Source: Pseudomonas sp. AKS31
GTDB lineage: Bacteria > Pseudomonadota > Gammaproteobacteria > Pseudomonadales > Pseudomonadaceae
DNA: 61,608 nt
Assembly: GCF_023634765.1 (NCBI RefSeq)
Contig: NZ_JAMLFX010000008.1
Coordinates: 1 to 61,608 of the forward strand
Direction of reading: 5' to 3'
Position 1 is the stretch's first letter; every line of letters starts with the position of its first letter. The position numbers and the translations under genes are program-made. The notes under the pieces are model-generated. The model had not been told where the DNA came from. It saw only the letters and a program-made list of their open reading frames with translations, and did no database searches. Of this stretch, positions 27,107-36,257 are shown one piece after another.

Positions 27107-27349
27107 TACTGGAAAAACGTGCCGGGAATCTCGTCCGCCGGGTTGCCGCTGATGTGAATGATCGGGTAATGGGTTTACAGCGGGTAGCGAGCACCGTGGG
27201 ATAGGTGATCTCGACCATCTCCTATTTATAGCCCGGCAGATTGTCGAGGAATGACTTTGCAACTCGCGGCCACGATTGGATAGTTGCACAGCGCGATCCT
27301 GCAAAGTGCCGTAGGAAAACAACACGGCGTGTAATGTCAGGGTGGTCAT
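27107..27349 (-). pseudogene. Decayed gamma-glutamylcyclotransferase (AIG2-like) gene
   Basis: The minus strand begins with an intact family N-terminus (MTTLTLHAVLFSYGTLQDRA, continuing VQLSNRGREL). Homology then jumps frame: a second frame carries DNLPGYK followed by a stop where a Gln codon is expected, then EMVEITYPTVLAT. A third frame carries HYPIIHISGNPADEIPGTFFQ before another stop. Together these give the order of a YtfP/AIG2-type protein with at least two frameshifts, a nonsense codon and a missing C-terminal half. The rest of 27350-27504 shows only the leader of the next gene. Confidence 0.8.
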
Positions 27350-27504
27350 GGCGCATCGTTACTTGGCCAACCGCGTTCATACTTTTTACGAAAAAACAAC
27401 TGTCACTTATGACAGTTACGAATAGAAAAGCCTTTGTTAATCTGTGGTCCGGGTAACTACCCATTACAGAACATTTTTCAATTAATCAATCAAGGAATCT
27501 AAAA

Positions 27505-27984
27505 ATGAAAACTTCCGACCAGAAATTAGAGTTTGCTGCTAGCGATCCGACCCATAAAAAACACCCCAACGACTCATTCACGGCAACTTTAACGCCTCCA
27601 CGAAGATACACAGGCGAACACTTTGAAGCCGACTGGATTCAATGCAGCCACTCTGCTCAAGACGGGAACCTCCTTATCACGGGTGGCTACGATGCAGGAG
27701 GTGATGATGCTTATGTAGCCATCCAAATTATCTTCCAGAAAGACCTACCAGACGGTGAACATGAAGTGGGACCAAAGGGAAGCGCCGTCAGTGGAAACCT
27801 CGCCTTCGTGTCATCATGGTCTATCAATACCGAAATCCTCAGGGCAAAAAAAGGAAAATTTCATTTACAGAGAATCGCCCATAACTCTATTAACGCAACC
27901 ATCGATATGGAGTTCGAGTACAACAACGAAACCATTAAAGTTTCAAATGGGAAGGTATTCGTTACAATCGACACTCCAGTTTAA
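27505..27984 (+). CDS. Hypothetical protein, 159 residues
   Basis: I do not recognise this protein. It is AT-richer than its neighbours and has a good ribosome-binding site (AAGGA, nine bases before the ATG). There is no signal peptide or membrane segment. Composition and pattern (alternating hydrophobic residues; GNLLITGGYDAGGDDAYVAI; VSSWSINTEI; FEYNNETIKVSNGKVFV) suggest a mostly beta-strand protein of lipid-binding or beta-sandwich type. It sits alone between a decayed gene and a hairpin, which with its base composition suggests acquired DNA. Confidence 0.7.
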   Translation: MKTSDQKLEFAASDPTHKKHPNDSFTATLTPPRRYTGEHFEADWIQCSHSAQDGNLLITGGYDAGGDDAYVAIQIIFQKDLPDGEHEVGPKGSAVSGNLAFVSSWSINTEILRAKKGKFHLQRIAHNSINATIDMEFEYNNETIKVSNGKVFVTIDTPV

Positions 27985-28032
27985 TTTTAGTTGATAGTTA
28001 TGCAGCCCAAGTGGTTTGAAATAAACGTGCTG

Positions 28033-28065
28033 CCAGTCGCGGTTTTAAGTATTCACCGCGACTGG
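28033..28065 (+). terminator. Hairpin after the 159-residue gene
   Basis: A perfect 10-bp stem (CCAGTCGCGG/CCGCGACTGG) has a 13-base loop and partly pairing flanks. No T-run follows directly on the plus strand, so it may act as an RNA-stabilising or weak terminator hairpin. Confidence 0.45.
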
Positions 28066-28120
28066 TACGCACGTTGCTAATCGAAAATTTTTCCACCACA
28101 GAAACACTCAAAAACCTGCC

Positions 28121-29005
28121 TCATTCCTCAGCCCGCACCACCCCGCGCTCCTCCAGCAAGCGCACAAACATGCTCAGGCTGCGCGACACCGTGCCCCGCC
28201 GCCACACCAGCCATGTAGTCAAATAGCGAAAATCCGCCGCCAATGGCCAGACGCTGACGGTCGCACTGCCGGGCATGCTCTGGAGCATTTTGCGCGGCAT
28301 CAGCGCCAGGCCGGCACCGGCGCTGACGCAGGCGAGCATGCCGTGGTACGACTCCATTTCGAAAATCTTGCCCGGTACGGCCGCGTCGGTGCTGAACCAT
28401 TTTTCGAAGTGGTGACGATAGGAGCAGTTGGAACGGAAGGCATAAATGTTCTCGCCGTTTACGTCCGCCGCGCGCTTGACAGGTGCGTGGTTGATCGGGG
28501 CGATGATGACCATTTCCTCCTCGAATGCCGGCACGCCCTCCAGCGTCGGATGCAACACCGGACCATCGACAAACGCTGCGGCGAGGCGCCCAGAGAGCAC
28601 GCCGTCGATCATGGTGCCGGACGGTCCGGTGGACAGGTCCAGATCGACTTTCGGGTGCAATTGGTTGTACGCCGCAAGTAATTCGGGAATGCGCACCGCC
28701 GCTGTGCTTTCCAGTGAACCCAGCGGAAACGCGCCCTGCGGTTCCTCGCCCGCCACCGTTGCCCGGGCCTCTTGCACGAGGTCGAGAATCCGCCGCGCGT
28801 ATTCAAGAAAACTCCACCCGGCCGGCGACAAACGCAAACGGCTTTTCTCGCGGATAAACAGATCAACGCCCAGATCCTGCTCAAGCTGCTTGATCCGCGT
28901 GGTCAGGTTCGACGGCACGCGATGGATCTGCGCGGCGGCGGCGCTGATGCTGCCGTGCTCGGCAACCGCTTTGAAGATTTCCAGCTGCACCAGATCCACA
29001 GTCAT
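28121..29005 (-). CDS. LysR family transcriptional regulator
   Basis: A 294-residue LTTR with the winged HTH at the N-terminus (MTVDLVQLEIFKAVAEHGSI...AAAAQIHRVPSNLTTRIKQLE) and an effector domain. The start at 29005 is where the family begins; the longer reading from 29062 covers the divergent promoter. It is divergent from the aldehyde dehydrogenase gene at 29103, which it most likely controls. The IHRVPSNLTTRI recognition helix is typical of a Pseudomonas LTTR subgroup (PtxR-like), but I would not name it. Confidence 0.9.
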   Translation of the reverse strand: MTVDLVQLEIFKAVAEHGSISAAAAQIHRVPSNLTTRIKQLEQDLGVDLFIREKSRLRLSPAGWSFLEYARRILDLVQEARATVAGEEPQGAFPLGSLESTAAVRIPELLAAYNQLHPKVDLDLSTGPSGTMIDGVLSGRLAAAFVDGPVLHPTLEGVPAFEEEMVIIAPINHAPVKRAADVNGENIYAFRSNCSYRHHFEKWFSTDAAVPGKIFEMESYHGMLACVSAGAGLALMPRKMLQSMPGSATVSVWPLAADFRYLTTWLVWRRGTVSRSLSMFVRLLEERGVVRAEE

Positions 29006-29102
29006 TCTCCAATCGTGAAAGAAACGATCTTTATTATTCAGTTTCCAGAAAACAAACACCACACTACTCTAGGCCCATCCGACGAACACGCAGGACGACG
29101 CC

Positions 29103-30494
29103 ATGAGCCAGATTTCCAGCCAGACCCACGCTATCTCGATCAACCCCGCCACGGGCGAGCAGATCGGTCATTACGCGTTTGAATCCGCGCAAGCGCTCGA
29201 CGCCGCACTGACCCGCGCCGCTTATGGCTTCGGCAAATGGAAGCGCAAGCCGTTGCAGGATCGCTCGCGTTTGTTGACCGCCCTCGCCGGCGCGCTGCGC
29301 GAAACCAGCGAAGCCATGGCTACCATGATCACCCTGGAAATGGGCAAGCCAATCGCCCAGGCCCGTGGTGAAATCGAGAAATGCGCCAAGCTCTGCGAGT
29401 GGTACGCCGAACACGGCCCGGCCATGCTTGACGCTGAACCGACCCAGGTTGAAGGCGGCAAGGCGCGCATCGAGTACCGTCCGCTCGGCCCGATCCTCGC
29501 GGTCATGCCCTGGAACTTCCCGATCTGGCAAGTGCTGCGCGGTGCCGTTCCGGCGCTGATTGCCGGCAACACTTACGTACTCAAGCATGCGCCGAACGTG
29601 ATGGGCAGCGCCTACCTGTTGCGCGATGCCTTCACCCGCGCCGGTTTCGCCGAGGGTGTTTTTGAGGTGATCAACGTCACCCCGGAAGGGGTTTCCACCG
29701 CGATCGCCGATCCGCGCATTGCCGCTGTGACCCTGACCGGTAGCGTGCGTGCCGGTATGGCGATCGGCGCTCAGGCCGGTGCCGCGTTGAAGAAATGCGT
29801 GCTGGAACTGGGTGGTTCCGATCCGTTTATCGTCCTCAACGACGCCGATCTGGATGAAGCGGTACAAGCGGCAGTCATCGGTCGCTACCAGAACTCCGGT
29901 CAGGTCTGCGCCGCAGCCAAGCGCCTGATCATCGAAGCAGGCGTGGTCGAAGAATTCACCCGCAAGTTCGTCGAGGCCACGCGCAAGTTGAAGGTCGGTG
30001 ATCCGCTGTCTGCCGAGACCTACATCGGCCCGATGGCACGTTTCGACCTGCGTGATGAACTCGACCAGCAAGTGCGCGACACCCTGGAAGAAGGCGCAAC
30101 GTTGTTGCTCGGCGGCGGTAAATCCGAAGGCCCGGGCAACTACTACGAGCCGACGGTGCTGGCCGATGTCACCGACCGCATGACCTCGTTCAAACAGGAA
30201 CTGTTCGGCCCGGTCGCGTCGATCATCACCGCCCGCGATTGCGCGCATGCCGTGGCCTTGGCCAACGACAGCGAGTTCGGCCTGACCGCAACGATCTACA
30301 CCGCCAACGTGGCACTGGCCCAGCAGTTGACCAGCGAACTGGACACCGGCGGCGTGTTCATCAACGGCTACTCCGCCAGCGACCCGCGCGTGACCTTTGG
30401 CGGCGTGAAGAAGAGCGGTTTCGGTCGTGAACTGTCGCACTTCGGCGTACGTGAGTTCTGCAATGCACAGACCGTGTGGCTGGATCGCAAATAA
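29103..30494 (+). CDS. NAD(P)-dependent succinate-semialdehyde dehydrogenase-like ALDH
   Basis: A 463-residue aldehyde dehydrogenase. Oxyanion Asn138 (MPWNFPIW), cofactor Lys161 (YVLKHAPN), general base Glu235 (LELGGSD) and nucleophile Cys269 (NSGQVCAAAKR) are in place. The short length, LEMGKPIAQARGEI and SDPRVTFGGVKKSGFGREL match the YneI (Sad) type that oxidises succinate semialdehyde and related short aldehydes. It stands alone with a divergent LysR gene and is followed by a block of REP repeats. Confidence 0.9.
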   Translation: MSQISSQTHAISINPATGEQIGHYAFESAQALDAALTRAAYGFGKWKRKPLQDRSRLLTALAGALRETSEAMATMITLEMGKPIAQARGEIEKCAKLCEWYAEHGPAMLDAEPTQVEGGKARIEYRPLGPILAVMPWNFPIWQVLRGAVPALIAGNTYVLKHAPNVMGSAYLLRDAFTRAGFAEGVFEVINVTPEGVSTAIADPRIAAVTLTGSVRAGMAIGAQAGAALKKCVLELGGSDPFIVLNDADLDEAVQAAVIGRYQNSGQVCAAAKRLIIEAGVVEEFTRKFVEATRKLKVGDPLSAETYIGPMARFDLRDELDQQVRDTLEEGATLLLGGGKSEGPGNYYEPTVLADVTDRMTSFKQELFGPVASIITARDCAHAVALANDSEFGLTATIYTANVALAQQLTSELDTGGVFINGYSASDPRVTFGGVKKSGFGRELSHFGVREFCNAQTVWLDRK

Positions 30495-30510
30495 TCCAGA
30501 CACCGGAAAA

Positions 30511-30737
30511 CCCTGTAGGAGTGGGCCTGCTCGCGATAGCGGTGCATCAAGCGATGAAGATGCTGAATGCACCGGCCCCATCGCTGGCAAGCCAGCTCCC
30601 ACAATGACTGCGGTGTAACCACTGATGCTGCAGACGCCTTTGGACCCTGTGGGAGCTGGCTTGCCAGCGATAGCGGCGCATCAGTCAACATTTATGCCGA
30701 CTGATACTCCGCTTTCGCCAGCAGGTTCGCTCCCACA
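30511..30737. repeat. REP cluster of two sequence types
   Basis: Arms at 30580-30603 and 30648-30671 form an inverted pair of the same type as 18991-19080. Single elements of a second type (TGTAGGAGTGGGCCTGCTCG near 30514, and a GCAGGTTCGCTCCCACA element ending 30737) flank the pair. They fill the space between convergent genes. Confidence 0.85.
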
Positions 30738-30743
30738 TTGGGT

Positions 30744-32288
30744 TTATGCGGCAGCCTGTTGTGGCTCGGCGACGCTGCGATCTTTGCTCAACAATCCCAG
30801 CACCACCGCCGCCGACACCAATGTGATCACCGTCAGAATGTGCAGCAGATACTGAAACGCCGACGCATAACCTTGCACCAAACGTTCGTTGGCCAGACCT
30901 GGCACAGTGTTGATCGCATGCGCCATATCGCCGGTGGTCACCCGGTGCGCGGTCTCGGCGATCAGCGACGCCTCGGCACTGCCTGTCACCACGTGCACGG
31001 CACTCGACAAATCAGCGTGCAGCAATGACGCCAGCACTGCCGCGACAATCGCCAAGGCAATCCCCTCACCCGCCACGCGCACGGTGCTGAAGATACCCGC
31101 CGCCATGCCGGCGCGCTCTTTCGGCACGACACTGACCGACAAACCATCCATCAGCCCCCAAGGCAAACCGGCGCCCATACCGATCAGCAGCATCGGCACC
31201 ACCAACGCAATTTTCGGCTCACCGACGTTGTACAGACTCAGCCAATGCAAGCCCACGGCGGCAATCAGGAACCCGGCACCGGACAGGATACCGGCGGAAA
31301 CCAAGCGCGCCAGCGACGCGGCCAGCATCGGCACCACCAGCATCGGCGCCGACAACGCCAGCAACAGCAGACCGGCATCGATCTCGCTCAGACCCTCAAC
31401 GCCGATGAAGCGCAGCGGCAACATCACCACCAGCACGATGTAGCAGAAACAGGTGCCGATCGGCAGCATCTGCACGCCAATGAAGCGCGGATAACGAAAC
31501 AAGGTCAGGTCCAGCATCGGCCGTTCGACACGCATTTCGACGATCACGAACGCTGCCAGCAACACGACCGAAGCGCCCAATAGACCGAGCACCAGCGGAC
31601 TGTCCCAACCACTGTCCGGCGCCTGGATCAGGCCAAACGTGAACAGCGCCAGCATTGCGCTGAACACCAGCGTGCCCGGCCAGTCCAGCCCTTTGGCATG
31701 CGGGTCGCGGGTTTCGCGCATGCGCGGCACCCCGAAAACCAGCGCGATGATTCCAATCAACGCGGTGAAGATAAAAATCGCCCGCCAGTTGAAGACCTCG
31801 ATCAGCGCGCCGGCGACCAGCGGACCGAAGGCCAGACCAATGCCAAACGTAGTGCCCAGCACGCTGTACGCCCGGGTCCGGGCATGCCCTTCGAACTCTT
31901 GCGCCAACGCCGCCGAACCGCTGGCCAGCGCCGCCGCCCCCGCGACACCTTGAACCGCGCGCAACACGTCCAGCCAGAACACCGAAGGCGCCAGACTCTG
32001 CGCGATCGACGCAACGGTGAACAGCAGCATGCCGAAGGTGAACAGGCGTTTACGTCCGTATACATCAGCCAATGCGCCGGCGGCCATCAGCAAACTGCCG
32101 AACGACAACATAAACGCATTGGTGATCCAGGTCAGCGCCACCGGGCTGCCGCCCAAGTCCCGGCCGATGGCCGGTGTCGCCACCGCACCGCCAGTAAAAC
32201 TTAACGGCAGGACCAGTGCCGAGAGACACACTGCGGCCAGTATGAGCAACTTGTCTCGCGCTCCGTGCGGCTGAGTCATAGAAATCAT
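30744..32288 (-). CDS. MFS drug-efflux transporter, 14-TM EmrB/QacA (DHA2) type
   Basis: A 514-residue inner-membrane protein with about 14 hydrophobic segments. The motif A region (LADVYGRKRLF) and motif C-like GPLVAGALIE identify a proton-driven major facilitator of the DHA2 drug-resistance branch. Start at 32288: AAGGA lies eight bases upstream; a later ATG at 32279 is also possible. It follows the SDR gene on the same strand, but a good terminator lies between them, so it probably has its own transcript. The substrate is unknown. Confidence 0.87.
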   Translation of the reverse strand: MISMTQPHGARDKLLILAAVCLSALVLPLSFTGGAVATPAIGRDLGGSPVALTWITNAFMLSFGSLLMAAGALADVYGRKRLFTFGMLLFTVASIAQSLAPSVFWLDVLRAVQGVAGAAALASGSAALAQEFEGHARTRAYSVLGTTFGIGLAFGPLVAGALIEVFNWRAIFIFTALIGIIALVFGVPRMRETRDPHAKGLDWPGTLVFSAMLALFTFGLIQAPDSGWDSPLVLGLLGASVVLLAAFVIVEMRVERPMLDLTLFRYPRFIGVQMLPIGTCFCYIVLVVMLPLRFIGVEGLSEIDAGLLLLALSAPMLVVPMLAASLARLVSAGILSGAGFLIAAVGLHWLSLYNVGEPKIALVVPMLLIGMGAGLPWGLMDGLSVSVVPKERAGMAAGIFSTVRVAGEGIALAIVAAVLASLLHADLSSAVHVVTGSAEASLIAETAHRVTTGDMAHAINTVPGLANERLVQGYASAFQYLLHILTVITLVSAAVVLGLLSKDRSVAEPQQAAA

Positions 32289-32384
32289 TCGTTCCATCCT
32301 TTGAGAAATCACAAAGCTGCGTTGCGCAGCGAATAAGGCGCGAAATACACAGAAAAATCCACCGAAGTTTGCGCACGAAAAAGA

Positions 32385-32408
32385 TGAGAGCGAGCAGCCT
32401 CGCTCTCA
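32385..32408 (-). terminator. Intrinsic terminator after the SDR gene
   Basis: The perfect 10-bp stem TGAGAGCGAG/CTCGCTCTCA has a 4-base loop and lies 13 bp after the SDR stop. On the minus strand it is followed by TCTTTTTC. Confidence 0.75.
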
Positions 32409-32420
32409 CAGCTCCGGCGT

Positions 32421-33251
32421 TCAGTTGGCGAAATCGGTAGACAGCGCCAGTTCATTCCACTCGGCCAGTTCTTGCGCCACCCACCGATTCTTCGCCTCGA
32501 TCCGCGCAACCGTGTCACTGCCCAGCGCCAGGCGCAGCGGCGGATTTGGCGCATTGACCAGCGCCAGCATCGCCTCGGCCAACTTCAACGGATCACCCGG
32601 TTGCGCATGGTTGGCCGCCTCGGCGAATGTGCGCATCTTGCCGACGGTTTCGTCGTAATCCGCTAGCTCAAGGCGGGTTTTGATCAGCGATTGCTCATCA
32701 AGGAAATCCGTGCGGAAGAAGCCCGGCTCGACCACCGTGGCTTGAATGCCCAGCGGCGCCAGTTCCTGATGCAACGCCTCGGTAATGCCCTCGACGGCGA
32801 ACTTGGTCGAGCCGTACACGCCCCAGCCCATATAAGCCTGGTAGCCGCCGATCGACGAGATGTTGATCACCCGACCACTGCGTTGCGCCCGCATATGCGG
32901 CAACACCGCGCGGGTGACGTTGAGCAGGCCGAACACGTTGGTGGCAAACAGACGCTCGGTCTCGCTGGCACTGGTTTCTTCGACGGCGCCGAGCACACCA
33001 AAACCGGCGTTGTTGATCAGCACATCGATACGGCCAAAACGCTTGATGCCTTCGGCAACCGCTTGGTGCGCTTGCTCCTCACGGGTGACGTCGAGACGCA
33101 CCGCCAGCAGGTTCGGCTGCTCGCCGAGGCGGTCGGTGATGTCTTGCGGGTTGCGCGCGGTAGCGATGACCGCGTCACCGGCACGCAAGGCCTGTTCAGC
33201 GATGAGGATGCCAAAACCACGGGAAGCGCCAGTAATGAACCAGGTACGCAT
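32421..33251 (-). CDS. Short-chain dehydrogenase/reductase
   Basis: A 276-residue classical SDR. The cofactor motif TGASRGFG is at 7-14, the NAG motif at 80-82, catalytic Ser in NISSIGG (132/133), and Tyr146-x3-Lys150 in YGSTK. RLDVTREE after strand 3 and a Thr-Ala-Arg following strand 2 suggest NADP(H) preference. The C-terminal ~60 residues resemble the oxidoreductase group that reduces carbonyls of xenobiotics. The ATG at 33251 has GGAG six bases upstream. It is divergent from a LysR gene, its probable regulator. Confidence 0.9.
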   Translation of the reverse strand: MRTWFITGASRGFGILIAEQALRAGDAVIATARNPQDITDRLGEQPNLLAVRLDVTREEQAHQAVAEGIKRFGRIDVLINNAGFGVLGAVEETSASETERLFATNVFGLLNVTRAVLPHMRAQRSGRVINISSIGGYQAYMGWGVYGSTKFAVEGITEALHQELAPLGIQATVVEPGFFRTDFLDEQSLIKTRLELADYDETVGKMRTFAEAANHAQPGDPLKLAEAMLALVNAPNPPLRLALGSDTVARIEAKNRWVAQELAEWNELALSTDFAN

Positions 33252-33381
33252 ATCAACTCCTCCGGTCTGCAAGCCCGGCAACGGTGCCGGGTCTTGTTAA
33301 TGAGTTGATGCGACTTTAAGGCCGTGCTACTGATGCGATAATCCCAACAAATTTGCATGACTTTGTGAAAGGCATTCACAG

Positions 33382-34272
33382 ATGAAATCACCTTCGGCGG
33401 CAGATCTGTCAGTGTTCCTGTGCACCGCGCAGCACTTGAATTTCAGCAAAGCGGCCATCGAACTGGGCCTCACGCCCTCCGCTTTGAGCCATTCGGTAAA
33501 GGCCCTGGAAAACCGCCTCGGCGTGCGCCTGTTCAATCGCACCACCCGCAGCGTGGCGTTGACCGAGGCTGGCGAGCGTCTGTATGCGCGGCTGAAACCG
33601 GCGTTTCGCGACATCGACGACGCCTTGGAAGACCTCAACCATTTCCGCGATAAACCCTCGGGCAACCTGCGCATCACCTGCGGGCGGCAAGCCTGCGAAC
33701 TGGTGTTGCTGCCGATTGCCAGCGAGTTTTTGCAGGCGTATCCGGACGTTCATCTGGAAGTGGTCGAGAGCGATGCACTGTTGGATATCGTCGCCAGCGG
33801 GTTCGATGCCGGCGTGCGCTTCGGCGATCGCCTCGAAGCCGATATGGTGTCGTTGCCGATTGGCCCGACAATGCGTTCGGTGGTGGTCGGCTCACCCGCG
33901 TTTTTCCAACGCCATGCGGCACCGCAAAAACCTGCGGACCTGCACGGTTTGCCGTGTATCCGCCACCGTTTCCCGAGCGGCTCGCTGTATCGCTGGGAAC
34001 TCGAACGTGGTGGCGTCGCCCAGGAAATAGAAGTCAACGGGCCGCTGACCCTCGGCGATGTCAGCCTGATGGTCGGGCCCGCACTGCAGGGGCTGGGACT
34101 GGCTTATGTGTTCGAAGACATGGTAAGCGAACATCTCGCCAGCGAGCGGCTGGTGCAAGTGCTGGCAGACTGGTGCCCGTACTATCCGGGTCTGCACCTG
34201 TACTACCCGAGCCGGCGCCATGTACCGGCGCCGCTGAAGGCGTTTATCGACTTCGTGCGCAACCGGCGGTAG
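33382..34272 (+). CDS. LysR family transcriptional regulator
   Basis: A 296-residue LTTR with an N-terminal HTH (DLSVFLCTAQHLNFSKAAIELGLTPSALSHSVKALENRLGVRLFNRTTRSVALTEAG, given in part) and an effector domain containing ASGFDAGVRFG, typical of the group that controls an adjacent divergent oxidoreductase. AAAGG precedes the ATG. The 130-bp region shared with the SDR gene should contain the operator. It ends 4 bp before the convergent DUF1624 gene. Confidence 0.9.
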   Translation: MKSPSAADLSVFLCTAQHLNFSKAAIELGLTPSALSHSVKALENRLGVRLFNRTTRSVALTEAGERLYARLKPAFRDIDDALEDLNHFRDKPSGNLRITCGRQACELVLLPIASEFLQAYPDVHLEVVESDALLDIVASGFDAGVRFGDRLEADMVSLPIGPTMRSVVVGSPAFFQRHAAPQKPADLHGLPCIRHRFPSGSLYRWELERGGVAQEIEVNGPLTLGDVSLMVGPALQGLGLAYVFEDMVSEHLASERLVQVLADWCPYYPGLHLYYPSRRHVPAPLKAFIDFVRNRR

Positions 34273-34276
34273 GCAT

Positions 34277-35443
34277 CTACAGATATTTCAACCAGGCCAT
34301 GTCGCGGCGCCGGGCCTTCAACGCCGAGAACCAGCGCACGACCGGGAACAGCGCAACCGCCAGAATCACCGACGCCAACCAGATCGCCGCCACCGACGAA
34401 AAGCCGAAATAGCTGCCTTGATTCAGCCCGAACAGGGCCACACCGATCAGGTACAACACCTTCAACGTGTACAGATGCAGCAGATAGAAAAACATCGGCG
34501 CCGAACCGAACACGGTCAGCCAACGAATCCAGCGACGATCCTGTACACGCTCGAACGCCAGTAGCAGTAACAGCCCGGCGCTCACGGTCAGCGCGATAAA
34601 CAACAACGACGGTGGGTACTTGGTGATGTTGAAAAAGCTCATCAGGGTTTGCACCGACGTGTCGCCCACGGCCCATGGTTTTTCGCCATAGCCGTTGATC
34701 AGCCGCAGCCCGACAAAACCCAGCAGCCCCGCGCTACCCGCGATCAGCAGGTGGCACTGACGCAAACCCGCTTCAAAGCCGCGAGCAAACCATGGCCCCA
34801 GCGCATAACCCAGACCGATCACACCGATCCATGGCAGCAACGGATAGGAAGTGCGCAGGCGCAGATTTTCGCTGATTTCGATCCAGCCGCGATCATGCAA
34901 AATCGCCCATGGCACGTGCAGCGCCGACTCCACTGGAAAATGCACCGCGTCGAGCAGGTTGTGTCCAGCGATGATCGCCAGGCTCAACGCCAGCAACAGC
35001 CAGCGCGGCAGCCAGACCAGCAGCGACAGGGCGATCATGCTCAAGCCGATCGCCCAGATCACTTGCAGATAAATCACGCTCGGCGGCAGCTGGAACGTCC
35101 AGGCGAAGTTCACCAGCGTGAACTCCAGCACCACCAGAAACAGGCCGCGCTTGAACAGAAACGCACTGACATCGGCCTTGCCCGCGTACTTTTCGCCGAA
35201 CAACCACGCCGACAATCCCGTCAGCAGCACGAATACCGGCGCACACAGATGCGCCAGGGTGCGACTGAAGAACAGCGCCGGCTCGGTGCTGGCAATGTCC
35301 ATCGGATCAGCGACTTGGCGATGCAGCAAAAAGGTTTCACGCACGTGGTCCAGCAGCATGAACAGAATGACCAGGCCTCTGAGGGCATCGATGGACAGCA
35401 ACCGGCCAGTCAACGGGGCAGAACGGGGAAGCACAATCGTCAT
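34277..35443 (-). CDS. DUF1624/HGSNAT-like membrane protein
   Basis: A 388-residue inner-membrane protein with about ten hydrophobic segments. The N-terminal LLSIDALRGLVILFMLLDHVRETF, with an Asp-Ala-Leu-Arg-Gly motif and a conserved His in the first membrane segment, identifies DUF1624. That family resembles heparan-alpha-glucosaminide acetyltransferases and acyltransferase-3 proteins. It probably transfers an acetyl group across the membrane to an envelope glycan, but no substrate is known. It is transcribed alone and is convergent with the LysR gene. Confidence 0.82.
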   Translation of the reverse strand: MTIVLPRSAPLTGRLLSIDALRGLVILFMLLDHVRETFLLHRQVADPMDIASTEPALFFSRTLAHLCAPVFVLLTGLSAWLFGEKYAGKADVSAFLFKRGLFLVVLEFTLVNFAWTFQLPPSVIYLQVIWAIGLSMIALSLLVWLPRWLLLALSLAIIAGHNLLDAVHFPVESALHVPWAILHDRGWIEISENLRLRTSYPLLPWIGVIGLGYALGPWFARGFEAGLRQCHLLIAGSAGLLGFVGLRLINGYGEKPWAVGDTSVQTLMSFFNITKYPPSLLFIALTVSAGLLLLLAFERVQDRRWIRWLTVFGSAPMFFYLLHLYTLKVLYLIGVALFGLNQGSYFGFSSVAAIWLASVILAVALFPVVRWFSALKARRRDMAWLKYL

Positions 35444-35660
35444 AAGCGTTTCGCAATCGAAGGGATAACAGCGGGCGCCGACAAGGACTGCCCTGAAAAA
35501 TTTGCGTTACCTTATAACACCAAAAAGCAAATTCCCAAGCCCAATCGATAGCAGTTCTCAGAAAACCCTGCCGATCACGCCGCCCGGGTTGCCCTCCGGC
35601 CTCAGGCTTCTATAGTGATCAGGTCCCCCTGCCCTTGCGGCGTGCTGTCGAGCGTTGTCC

Positions 35661-36257
35661 ATGGTCAACACCGAACACCTGATCATCTGCGAGCACTGCG
35701 ACTGCGTGTACGAAAAAGCCGTGCTGGGCAAACACCAGAAAACCTCGTGCGTGCGTTGCGGCGGCGTACTCCAGCGTTTCAACGGTTTGACCGTCGAACA
35801 GCGTCTGGCCCTGACCTTCACGGCGGCGATGCTGTGGCTGTTCGCCAACTTTTATCCGGTGATGAGCATCAGCCTCAAAGGCCTGAAAAACAGCGCGACG
35901 CTGTGGGATTCGGTGCTGGCGCTGAGTCAGGGGCCGATCACGTTCATGGCGATGGTCGCGGCGATTTCGATCATCATTGCCCCGGCGTTTCAACTGGTGC
36001 TGCTGGTCTGGGTGTTGAGCTTTGCCTTGGGTGAAAGGCGCGCACCGGGCTTCAAGTTGTGCATGCGCTGGCTGGAAACCCTGCGGCCGTGGAGCATGCT
36101 CGAGGTGTGCCTGCTGGGGGCGATGGTGGCGGTGTTCAAACTGGCCGGATTGCTCGACGTGTTGCCCGGTATCGGCCTGTTCGCGCTAGCCGTGCTGAGC
36201 TTGATGATGATCAGGATTGCCGGCCGCGACATCCGCGACCTCTGGGACATTCCATGA
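35661..36257 (+). CDS. pqiA: Paraquat-inducible protein A (first half-domain protein)
   Basis: A 198-residue inner-membrane protein of the PqiA family. A zinc-ribbon-like N-terminus (CEHCDC...CVRCGG) precedes four hydrophobic segments. Conserved ANFYPVMSISLKG and RPWSMLEVCLLG segments identify the fold. The E. coli protein has two such halves fused; here each half is a separate gene. The ATG at 35661 is the first ATG in frame; the ribosome-binding site is weak. It overlaps the second pqiA by ATGA. PqiA proteins support MCE-type lipid transfer between membranes. Confidence 0.88.
   Translation: MVNTEHLIICEHCDCVYEKAVLGKHQKTSCVRCGGVLQRFNGLTVEQRLALTFTAAMLWLFANFYPVMSISLKGLKNSATLWDSVLALSQGPITFMAMVAAISIIIAPAFQLVLLVWVLSFALGERRAPGFKLCMRWLETLRPWSMLEVCLLGAMVAVFKLAGLLDVLPGIGLFALAVLSLMMIRIAGRDIRDLWDIP

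Noticed and set aside
27222..27464. 80-residue minus-strand ORF as a gene
   Set aside because: Its only recognisable part is the DNLPGYK segment, which belongs to the decayed AIG2-like gene in another frame.
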